Positions 1-6,605 of a DNA stretch of 6,605 nt are shown in pieces. A program made the position numbers and the translations under genes. The stretch covers positions 1 to 6,605 of the forward strand of contig CAJTUZ010000047.1 in NCBI GenBank assembly GCA_910579735.1, given 5' to 3'. Origin of the DNA: an uncultured Lachnospiraceae bacterium. GTDB lineage: Bacteria; Bacillota; Clostridia; Lachnospirales; Lachnospiraceae. Every line of letters begins with the position of its first letter. The stretch's first letter is position 1. Under the pieces are notes generated by a model that worked only from the letters and a program-made list of their open reading frames with translations, was not told the origin of the DNA and did no database searches.

Positions 1-774
1 TCTTACCAAAAAAGAGGTATTTTTTTCCAAAGACACAAACTATTTTACACTACCAAAAACTCACAAGAAAAAAGCTTGGCTGACCGGCTTTTGAAGGTTA
101 TTTTTCAATATGAAAATTTCTCCCAAAGAGTAGTAGTGCATAAAATATTGAGCAAAATAAATATTACTGTATGTCCCTATTGTAACAGATCCTATATTAT
201 GACGCTAAAAAATCGTAAAGTGAGGCCGCAGCTCGATCATTATTATCCCAAATCAAAATATCCATATCTGGCATTATCTTTGTACAATCTGATACCAAGC
301 TGCAGTATATGCAATTTAGCGAAGTGCGATATAGATACAAGGAAAGATGCTATTTTATATCCATATGAAGAAGAATTTGGAGAAAAGATTGTATTTGCAA
401 CAGATATTAGAGATATGCCTGACGATCAATTTGTAAAGTATATGAGAGGGGAATCCAATGAATGGAAGGTACGCATTAATAATCCTGATGAAATTCTGGA
501 AGAACAAGTAAGCAATCAAGATGATGTGTTACATCTAACGGATTTGTATAATGAGCATAAAGACTATATCAGGGATATATTTAAAAGTTTTTATATCAAT
601 ACAGATAAGAGAGTTGAGGATTTGCTGATACAATTCCCGAATATATTTTCGACGAAGGAAGAAGTGTATAGCTTAATGTTTATGAATGATATCAGAAAGG
701 AGAACTGGGGAAAGAGACCTTTGGCCAAACTTTCGCATGATATTTATGAAGAGATCAGAAAATTGAGACAATGA
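1..774 (+). CDS. HNH endonuclease, 5'-truncated by the window edge
   Basis: Probable metal-dependent DNA nuclease of the HNH/treble-clef type. The frame is open from base 1 to the TGA at 772-774 (257 visible codons), and the start lies upstream of the window. A TTG at 76 could be read as a start, but it has no Shine-Dalgarno site and the upstream codons read as ordinary protein, so I treat the gene as partial. Counting from base 1, the Cys4 zinc site is C58-P-Y-C61 and C101-S-I-C104. The HNH signature is L-D-H80 (catalytic histidine), N96 in YNLIPSC, and N105 directly after the last cysteine. The PKSKYPYLALSLYNLIP stretch and a KRPLAKLSHDI tail look like conserved family parts; the C-terminus appears intact. 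From general knowledge, HNH proteins of this kind often pair with an AAA ATPase in defence systems such as Septu and some retrons. Whether such a partner sits upstream cannot be seen. The gene is more AT-rich than the helicase gene that follows. Nuclease class is confident; biological role is inferred. Confidence 0.9.
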   Translation, partial: SYQKRGIFFQRHKLFYTTKNSQEKSLADRLLKVIFQYENFSQRVVVHKILSKINITVCPYCNRSYIMTLKNRKVRPQLDHYYPKSKYPYLALSLYNLIPSCSICNLAKCDIDTRKDAILYPYEEEFGEKIVFATDIRDMPDDQFVKYMRGESNEWKVRINNPDEILEEQVSNQDDVLHLTDLYNEHKDYIRDIFKSFYINTDKRVEDLLIQFPNIFSTKEEVYSLMFMNDIRKENWGKRPLAKLSHDIYEEIRKLRQ

Positions 775-871
775 ATTACTTTTCTGCGTGTAAAATCTTC
801 CCAAATTACATATGATTTCTCCCCAATTCCCCTATTTCCAACAAGAAACCAAAGCAAACCCCGCAGCATTC

Positions 872-880
872 TGCTATACT
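872..880 (+). promoter_or_regulatory. Extended -10 promoter of the helicase gene
   Basis: TGCTATACT fits the extended -10 pattern TG-N-TATACT, with the hexamer at 875-880. No good -35 is seen 16-18 bases upstream, which extended -10 promoters tolerate. Transcription would begin near 887, giving a leader of about 33 bases before the ATG at 920. A small dyad, GCAG-CATT-CTGC at 863-874, overlaps its upstream edge and could be chance. The promoter implies that the helicase gene is transcribed independently of the HNH gene. Confidence 0.5.
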
Positions 881-898
881 AAACTTATCGATAAACAA

Positions 899-905
899 AA
901 AGGAG
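899..905 (+). promoter_or_regulatory. Ribosome binding site deciding the helicase start
   Basis: AAAGGAG is a strong Shine-Dalgarno match, 14 bases before the ATG at 920. The spacing is longer than the usual 5-10 bases, but no other in-frame start codon lies nearer. The in-frame ATG at 812 has no such site and lies upstream of the likely transcription start. The site sits in a short self-complementary run, AGGAGTCCT (901-909). Confidence 0.6.
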
Positions 906-919
906 TCCTCCCCACACCT

Positions 920-3900
920 ATGAAAACCCAAAAAGAACAACTTTCCGAAAAAATCCTTGACTATTGGTTTGCCCTGGAATTCCTGTCGCAGGACAGATAT
1001 CCGGACTTCCGGGATATTCAAAACCGGGTTAAAAAACGTAAAAAAGATGTCAGGGTTAAAATCAAAGAAGGCAAAAACAACCTTAAAACGATCGAAACCT
1101 TCATTACGTTCACCGGGGAAAACCTGGAAACGGATTTATTCGAACTTGCCTGCAAAGAAGCTGCAGAATGCGGAATGAAACTGTGGGGAAATTTTACCGT
1201 TTATATAGGTAAAGTAAAGCGTGAAAAATGTATCAGCTGCATAGCTGCGGTCCTGCCGGTCTCCGAAGAGGACAGTGTGAGTCCTGAGAAAAATACCGAT
1301 GAGATAGCCTGGGCAAGTTTGCAGCTTTCTCCGTCCGGCGATTATCTGAAGTATTCGCTGTCTCTTTCGACGATCATCTGGGCGCTCAATCAGATTAAAC
1401 ATGCCAAAGGAGATCTGTCAGAATCTCTGGATGACAGGCTGTATCATGAGGCGGTAGAAACACTTGAAAAGACACTGCCGGAAGGCAGATTTTCACTGAA
1501 GTCACTCCGGACTTTGTATGAGAAGATTGAAGAAACTTATATAAAAGGAAACATAGAAAATACGGGAAGTACAAACGATGCCTATGAGGAAATCTACGGG
1601 ATCAGCTTTCAGCTGTTTGCCGATGAAGAGGCAAAAAACAAGAAAGAAGAAGATTCTTACTTAGGGTTGTCGCATGATTATTTTTCGGATGATATCAAAC
1701 TGGTGTTGGAACAGGTAAGAAGCGGCGCGCTTTCGGATGATCGATATCTTGGAAAAGAACTGCTTTCGTATATAACGGTTTTGCAGGAAACGGAGCACGA
1801 GAAGGACAGGATCGATCTGGTGGCGCCGAAGAAGCAGGGCAGTAAGGAATATAAGCGGCAGATCAGTGAAATTTTATTGGTTGAAAATGCACCGCTTGGG
1901 AAGTGGCCCTCCAGATTTATGCCCGCATTTATGCAGCAGATTGCCATTAACCTTTCGATCGGTAAGGGAACGTCCGCATTATATGGGGAAAACGGCAGGG
2001 TGTTTTCCGTTAACGGACCTCCGGGAACCGGTAAAACGACTTTGTTAAAAGAAATAGTAGTGAGCAATATTGTTGAAAGGGCGATTCTGCTTTCGGCGTA
2101 TGACGAGCCGGATAAGGCTTTCCGGAAACACGATTTTCTGCATGGGGGTGAGGCGGAGAACGCATACTCAAAATATACGCGTCACTGGTACAGCTTAGAG
2201 AATGATGCAGTCAATGATTACAGTATGCTTGTTACGTCATGCAATAATGCCGCCGTTGAGAATATTTCCAAGGAGCTTCCCAAGGGGATGTTAGGAGATC
2301 TTACGCCGCTTGCAGAGGATACGGAGGAATTAAAAGCGCTGCTGACGGAGGTCGGAGACCTCTTTGATCCGGAGAAATCGGAAACGGTAGAGACAACAGA
2401 CCGCGATAAAGTTCATTATCATGATATTTATTATACAAAATATGCGAAAGATCTTTTGGATAGCGAAGACGTATGGGGTCTGGTGGCTGCGCCGCTTGGC
2501 AAAAAATCCAATCTGGACCGGTTTTACAGCAGGGTGCTGTATCCTTTGGGATGGGACTTTTATAAAAGTAAAGATATGGCACAGAAGCGGTGCCAATCTT
2601 ACCGGGCAGCGAGGGAACGGTTCTTAAAACAACTGGATGTTGTAAAGGATATGCAGGCTTCTTTAAAAAAAGCGGGGGAATTGGCGGAAAAAAGAGCAAG
2701 GGCAGAAGAACTGGTCTGTCAGATTCGAACGGAATGTGAGGCAGAAATAGAAGAAAGCGCCAGGAACATAAAAATTTATCAGGAAAAGCTGTCGGCGCTG
2801 CAAAGTGAGCAAAAAACGGTTCTTTTAAGAAAAGAGTCCTGTGAAAAAGCGCTGCATGAAGTAACGGCAGAATTGCAGAGAAGGGAAGAACAGCTTAAAC
2901 AGGTCAATGAAGAAGTAAAGGAACTGCGGGAAAAGGCATGGGAAGTCAGTCGGTCAGTCGGGATTGTGACAAAGTTATTTCGGAAAGCGGAATATCATAC
3001 GGCGCTGCAGCTTGCGGATACGTATACAAAAGAGGCCGAAGAACAAAGCTGCAGAGCGGCCGCTTTAAAGGCAGAGGTCGAAAGTGCTGAAAAGAGGGTA
3101 GAGCCGGCCCAAAATTTGTATGACAGGATCAGTCTGGAATATGAGGAGGGTCTTGCGGTAAAGGACCGATTGGCGCAGTCTATGGTTGAACAAGATGATC
3201 GAATTGTCGATTGCAGGAAAAAATTGGCGCTGGCTGACGAAGCGCTTGCGGCGGTTATAAAAGAGTATGAAGCGGAGACTGCCCGATTTACGGGCGGCGA
3301 TGTATTGGAGCAGGCGCAGGTGATAGACAGCCGATTTATCGGAAAGCTGCTCTCTGACGATATACAGGAGACAACGCAGGCACAGGTGTCCAATCCATGG
3401 TTTACGCAGCGCTATAATAGGGAAAGAGAGAAATTATTCGGGTATGCAATGCGGTTAAATAAGGAATTTGTCATCTCTTCGAACCGTTGCAGGGATAATT
3501 TTGTGACCCTTTCGCATTATTGGGGACTGCGGCAGGGTGATGAAGGAGAGAGGATTAATTTCCATGAAGAGGATAAGGAAAATATGCTCCCGGCGCTTTT
3601 TCAGACGCTGTTTTTACTGGTGCCGGTCATTTCCTCTACCTTTGCGTCGGTCGGGAGTCTGCTGCGGGATATCAGGAAAACAGGGGTGATCGGAACGCTT
3701 GTTGTGGACGAGGCAGGACAGGCCCAGCCGCAGATGGCGTTGGGCGCGCTCTTTAGAAGCCGCAGAGCCGTTATCGTAGGCGATCCGAAGCAGGTGGAAC
3801 CGGTTGTTACCGATGATCTGCTCCTTCTGCGGAAGGCATATACCGACGACGTCTTGCGGCCATATAAGAAAAAGACGCTTTCCGTACAGAGATTTGCCGA

Positions 3901-5362
3901 CGGGATGAATCGCTTCGGCACTTATCTGGACAATGGTTCGGATTATCCGGATTGGGCAGGCTGTCCGCTGTTGGTGCATAGACGCTGTATCTCGCCTATG
4001 TATGATATTTCAAATGAAATTTCCTACAACGGGATCATGAAGCAGCAGACCAGGCCTCCGAAGCCTGCGCAGGCCGCGAAGTTTATCTGCGGGAACTCTC
4101 AGTGGATCCAGGTGAAAGGGAAGGAAAACGGCAGTAAGGATCACTTCGTGAAAGAGCAGGGCCGAAAGGTTTGTGAATTGCTGGAGACCGCTTTTTCGAA
4201 CAATCCGGAGCCAAGTCTTTATATTATCAGTCCGTTTACAACGGTTGTTTCGGGGATAAAAAAATATATCGAAAGCTATTGCAGAATGCATCCGCAGACG
4301 AAAATCAAAAAAGAGTATATGCTTGATTATGAGAAAAAGAAGATCGGGACCGTACATACTTTTCAGGGAAAAGAAGCGGATGAGGTCATATTTCTGCTCG
4401 GCTGTGACGACAGCGCAGAGGCGGGAGGCGCTGTGAAATGGGTCAATAGAAATATTGTCAATGTTGCCGCGACCCGGGCAAAATTCAGGCTGTATGTGAT
4501 CGGCGACGAAGAAACATGGCAGGCATCACAGTGTGTCAGCATGGCCAAAGAAATCCTGGATACATATGCGATAAAAGAGATCAAGTCCATACTGGACAGG
4601 GATATTTCGGAACAGGAACGGGAGGAGGCGTTGTTAAAGGCGTCAGCAGGACTGCCGCCCGTTACATCTTTTGCAACAGTCGTATCGGAAGAAGGGGATG
4701 GAGATTACAGTCTGGATACGGCCGGCTTTATAAAAGGATTAGATGAAACCTTTCTGAAAACAGAACTTTCGACAGAACAGCTTGGAGAATTTGGTTTTAC
4801 CGGGATGCAGGATCTGGAAGTTTTCTCTGCAGAGGTAAGAGCGAACATCATTCTCGGCATGAAATTGTTTTTCCTGTTGGGCCCCGTTTACAGGCTCAAT
4901 AAACAGATGGATGCCTCCTGCTGCGCAATTCTTTTTTGCAAGGCGTTGGAACTGCAGATAAAAGATTGTTTTGCCAAAGGATTAAAAGAGGCATTGCCGG
5001 AATGCAGAATAGGGGGAAACGGACAGGGTTCTGTATTGCTGAAAGATGCAAAAAGCAGGAAACTTATGCTGGGAACGTTTGGCTGGATCTTCAGAAATTA
5101 TAAAGAGGAGCTTAGCCGGAGAATGGAGATGGCCGGGTATGACCGCTATGATGCGTTATGGTGGAGCGCCTTTGAAGAGAAGCTTGGCGAGTGTACCAGA
5201 AGAAGGAATAAGTGCTGTCATGCGGGGCTGTTTGAGTGGGAAGAACAGGTTTTGCTGTTAGACGGTATGTTTAAAGCAGATTTAGACGGGCAGGAAAAAA
5301 GAAAGATCGGCGGGATCATGTTTGAGAGTGAGATTGGCAGAAAACTAGGAAAAAACAAGTAG
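920..5362 (+). CDS. UPF1-like SF1 helicase with coiled-coil insert and C-terminal HEPN-like RNase domain
   Basis: A 1480-residue ATP-dependent RNA or DNA helicase/translocase of the COG1112 type (AAA_11/AAA_12), probably cytoplasmic. Numbering is from the ATG at 920. Residues 1-350 are an unassigned N-terminal region. Helicase motifs occur in order: I, GPPGTGKTT (366-374, K372); Ia, MLVTSCNNAAVENI (436-449); II, DEAGQA (930-935); III, GDPKQVEPV (954-962); IV, LYIISPF (1100-1106); V, GTVHTFQGKEADEVI (from 1143); VI, NVAATRAK (1181-1188, R1186). All key residues are present, so the ATPase should be active. Between Ia and II, residues about 570-790 are a Glu/Lys-rich coiled coil broken near 673-697, suggesting an antiparallel hairpin. 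After motif VI come about 280 residues, helical from 1308 and ending in R1429-N-K-C-C-H1434, the R-polar-x3-H motif of HEPN ribonucleases. A start at 812 would add 36 residues, but the promoter and ribosome site favour 920. Helicase class is near certain; the HEPN call is good but rests on one motif plus helical context. A role in phage defence is inferred. Confidence 0.92.
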   Translation: MKTQKEQLSEKILDYWFALEFLSQDRYPDFRDIQNRVKKRKKDVRVKIKEGKNNLKTIETFITFTGENLETDLFELACKEAAECGMKLWGNFTVYIGKVKREKCISCIAAVLPVSEEDSVSPEKNTDEIAWASLQLSPSGDYLKYSLSLSTIIWALNQIKHAKGDLSESLDDRLYHEAVETLEKTLPEGRFSLKSLRTLYEKIEETYIKGNIENTGSTNDAYEEIYGISFQLFADEEAKNKKEEDSYLGLSHDYFSDDIKLVLEQVRSGALSDDRYLGKELLSYITVLQETEHEKDRIDLVAPKKQGSKEYKRQISEILLVENAPLGKWPSRFMPAFMQQIAINLSIGKGTSALYGENGRVFSVNGPPGTGKTTLLKEIVVSNIVERAILLSAYDEPDKAFRKHDFLHGGEAENAYSKYTRHWYSLENDAVNDYSMLVTSCNNAAVENISKELPKGMLGDLTPLAEDTEELKALLTEVGDLFDPEKSETVETTDRDKVHYHDIYYTKYAKDLLDSEDVWGLVAAPLGKKSNLDRFYSRVLYPLGWDFYKSKDMAQKRCQSYRAARERFLKQLDVVKDMQASLKKAGELAEKRARAEELVCQIRTECEAEIEESARNIKIYQEKLSALQSEQKTVLLRKESCEKALHEVTAELQRREEQLKQVNEEVKELREKAWEVSRSVGIVTKLFRKAEYHTALQLADTYTKEAEEQSCRAAALKAEVESAEKRVEPAQNLYDRISLEYEEGLAVKDRLAQSMVEQDDRIVDCRKKLALADEALAAVIKEYEAETARFTGGDVLEQAQVIDSRFIGKLLSDDIQETTQAQVSNPWFTQRYNREREKLFGYAMRLNKEFVISSNRCRDNFVTLSHYWGLRQGDEGERINFHEEDKENMLPALFQTLFLLVPVISSTFASVGSLLRDIRKTGVIGTLVVDEAGQAQPQMALGALFRSRRAVIVGDPKQVEPVVTDDLLLLRKAYTDDVLRPYKKKTLSVQRFADGMNRFGTYLDNGSDYPDWAGCPLLVHRRCISPMYDISNEISYNGIMKQQTRPPKPAQAAKFICGNSQWIQVKGKENGSKDHFVKEQGRKVCELLETAFSNNPEPSLYIISPFTTVVSGIKKYIESYCRMHPQTKIKKEYMLDYEKKKIGTVHTFQGKEADEVIFLLGCDDSAEAGGAVKWVNRNIVNVAATRAKFRLYVIGDEETWQASQCVSMAKEILDTYAIKEIKSILDRDISEQEREEALLKASAGLPPVTSFATVVSEEGDGDYSLDTAGFIKGLDETFLKTELSTEQLGEFGFTGMQDLEVFSAEVRANIILGMKLFFLLGPVYRLNKQMDASCCAILFCKALELQIKDCFAKGLKEALPECRIGGNGQGSVLLKDAKSRKLMLGTFGWIFRNYKEELSRRMEMAGYDRYDALWWSAFEEKLGECTRRRNKCCHAGLFEWEEQVLLLDGMFKADLDGQEKRKIGGIMFESEIGRKLGKNK

Positions 5363-5402
5363 TAAAGTGTTTAATGTCAAAAATATTGTTGCAGTTTTTT
5401 AT

Positions 5403-5407
5403 GGAGG
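5403..5407 (+). promoter_or_regulatory. Ribosome binding site for the membrane protein gene
   Basis: GGAGG lies 9 bases before the GTG at 5417 and fixes that non-ATG start. The frame has a TAA at 5372-5374 and no ATG, GTG or TTG between it and 5417. The ATG at 5401 is in another frame and opens only a nine-codon ORF. Confidence 0.85.
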
Positions 5408-5416
5408 AAAAATACT

Positions 5417-6502
5417 GTGTCATTAAATGATGTAACAAGTTTTGTTGATTTCATTGCGAATAACAAATCAATACATTGGATAATCGTATCGTTATTGATT
5501 ATAATCTTTAGCTTAATTGGCATTGGAATGTGGATTTTAGGTAAATACAAAAAAAGTAAAAAAACAATAATAGAAAATTTAGATGAATTTAGAATTGATT
5601 TTAAAAATTTCAAAATGAAGTATAAAGTGTTTTTGGGAATAATAATGGTGCTACTTTGTATAATGGTATTTGCTTTTGTGCGTAAGGTGAAAATAGAAGG
5701 CTCATATCTTACTATTGCATTATTAGATGAAAATGATGAAGTTATATATCCAATAGGTGTAGACATATTAAAAGAAGAAGTAGTTGATGAATATACTTTT
5801 TTCACATATGAGATGTCGGAAATAATAGGTGATGATATTATTACATATCCGGTTTTATACAAATGGAAAAAAGGAGAGTTGGCAGAACGATTAAGTGAAT
5901 ATGCATGTCCGCATTTTGAAATTGTAAAAAGCAGTATAGTATACCTAAATTCAACATTGACAGATCTTTCACACGGACAAATTTTTGTAGCAAGGCCGGA
6001 TGGATTAAATAAAAGAATTCAAGAAAAAGAAGTATATGATTTTACAATTGATGGAGAATATATTTATTTTTCATATTGTTTTGATACTATTGGAGTTGGA
6101 TTAGACGGACATGCATTATACCGTATGGACCTGAATGGGAATAATAAGGTGAAGGTAGCATATGAATTATCTAGTCCTATTTTAAGGGGAAATCATTTTG
6201 ATGTAGTTGTGGAAGATGGATGGGCAGTATATGACAATTATATGATAGAACTTGGTTATCCAGCAAATGGCTTGGAAAAGGTAGTTCTATTAGATAATAT
6301 AAATGATGAATGGATATATTATACATCCAATAGGCTAATAAAAGCGACACCAGATGGATTAGAACAAGAGATTTTGGATGATGTTAATGATTTTTGGTAT
6401 GAAATAGATAATATAGATGATAATTGGATTTACTATAGAAAAGGGAATGATTTATATAAAATAGATACAGACGGAAATAATAAATCAAAGATCGAAAAGT
6501 GA
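5417..6502 (+). CDS. Two-helix membrane protein with extracytoplasmic DUF5050-like repeats
   Basis: A 361-residue membrane-anchored protein of unknown function starting at GTG. Residues 19-41 and 71-88 are strongly hydrophobic helices. The loop between them is lysine-rich, so by the positive-inside rule it is cytoplasmic, putting the short N-terminus and the large C-terminal domain outside. The C-terminal domain carries imperfect repeats of the form [WY]-I-Y-[YF]...L-[YI]-[RK]-x-[DT]-x-[DN]-G. Clear copies start near residues 213, 297 and 336, with weaker ones near 172 and 260. This resembles DUF5050 beta-propeller-like domains, which are common in Clostridia surface proteins. C164 and C221 are the only cysteines in this domain and could form a disulfide. 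The gene is much more AT-rich than the helicase gene 54 bases upstream. No terminator is seen in that gap, so co-transcription is possible, and a strong Shine-Dalgarno site precedes the start. A link to defence is not shown by the sequence; it may be an unrelated neighbour. Confidence 0.88.
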   Translation: MSLNDVTSFVDFIANNKSIHWIIVSLLIIIFSLIGIGMWILGKYKKSKKTIIENLDEFRIDFKNFKMKYKVFLGIIMVLLCIMVFAFVRKVKIEGSYLTIALLDENDEVIYPIGVDILKEEVVDEYTFFTYEMSEIIGDDIITYPVLYKWKKGELAERLSEYACPHFEIVKSSIVYLNSTLTDLSHGQIFVARPDGLNKRIQEKEVYDFTIDGEYIYFSYCFDTIGVGLDGHALYRMDLNGNNKVKVAYELSSPILRGNHFDVVVEDGWAVYDNYMIELGYPANGLEKVVLLDNINDEWIYYTSNRLIKATPDGLEQEILDDVNDFWYEIDNIDDNWIYYRKGNDLYKIDTDGNNKSKIEK

Positions 6503-6556
6503 AATATAGAATAAACGTTAATGAAATAGAATAATATACAGTCATATTTATGATAT

Positions 6557-6582
6557 TGTCAATATCGGTTGACACTTTTTTT
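6557..6582 (+). terminator. Intrinsic terminator after the membrane protein gene
   Basis: TGTCAA (6557-6562) pairs with TTGACA (6569-6574), extended inward by a T-G wobble to a 7-bp stem with an ATCG loop. After one C it runs into seven T residues (6576-6582). The stem is AT-rich and moderate in strength, but stem plus T-run, 54 bases after the stop codon, is the classical arrangement. An overlapping alternative hairpin, GATATT-GTC-AATATC (6552-6566), would compete with it. Confidence 0.7.
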
Positions 6583-6605
6583 ACAAGCGAAAATTAAAAT
6601 TTTAA

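Noticed and set aside
797..809. TGTAA/TTACA inverted repeat (about 790-812) as a terminator for the HNH gene
   Set aside because: The stem is five bases with a 12-base loop and no T-run follows it.
863..874. GCAG-CATT-CTGC dyad overlapping the promoter, as an operator
   Set aside because: The arms are only four bases long and such dyads are common by chance; no second copy is seen nearby.
1678..2067. Antisense open frame of 129 codons opposite the helicase gene
   Set aside because: It lies fully opposite the conserved Walker A region and has no ribosome site or recognisable domain. The same holds for the other frames inside 920-5362 on either strand.
5401..5430. Nine-codon ORF starting with ATG at 5401, just before the membrane gene
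   Set aside because: Its ATG overlaps the Shine-Dalgarno site of the following gene, it has no ribosome site of its own, and nothing indicates a leader peptide.
5377..5862. Antisense open frame of 161 codons opposite the membrane protein gene
   Set aside because: It is the complement of an AT-rich coding sequence and is low in complexity (Ser, Ile, Asn). The + strand frame has a strong Shine-Dalgarno site, membrane helices and recognisable repeats.
6569..6600. TTGACA as a -35 box with TAAAAT as a -10
   Set aside because: The spacer would be 20 bases, too long, and TTGACA is already explained as one arm of the terminator stem. A promoter for an off-window gene is not excluded.

Overview
The window looks like an accessory (probably phage-defence) region of a low-to-mid GC Clostridia genome, most likely Lachnospiraceae or a relative. 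Grounds for this are strong AGGAG/GGAGG Shine-Dalgarno sites, a GTG start, intrinsic-terminator style gene ends, an extended -10 promoter, and a membrane protein with the YIYY...LYKI-DG repeats common in Clostridia. All three genes are on the + strand; no RNA gene, CRISPR array, transposase or integrase is visible.

Layout. (1) 1-774: the 3' part of an HNH endonuclease gene. Its frame is open to the first base, so the true start lies outside the window; the TTG at 76 is not a convincing start. (2) 775-919: a short spacer with a likely extended -10 promoter (872-880) and an AAAGGAG ribosome binding site. (3) 920-5362: a 1480-residue protein, the centrepiece. It has a complete UPF1-like superfamily 1 helicase core, a roughly 220-residue coiled-coil hairpin inserted between motifs Ia and II, and a C-terminal helical region ending in an R-N-x3-H motif typical of HEPN ribonucleases. 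(4) 5417-6502: an AT-rich gene for a membrane protein with two transmembrane helices and an extracytoplasmic repeat domain resembling DUF5050. (5) 6557-6582: an intrinsic terminator.

How they may work together. A helicase joined to a probable HEPN RNase suggests RNA-targeting defence or abortive infection: the helicase would sense or remodel a nucleic acid and license RNA cleavage. The HNH gene is probably the nuclease subunit of a separate neighbouring system whose other part is off-window, because the helicase gene appears to have its own promoter. The membrane protein follows the helicase by 54 bases with no visible terminator between them, so it may be co-transcribed, but its very different base composition argues it could be an unrelated neighbour. 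The functional assignments are inference from motifs; no database search was possible.
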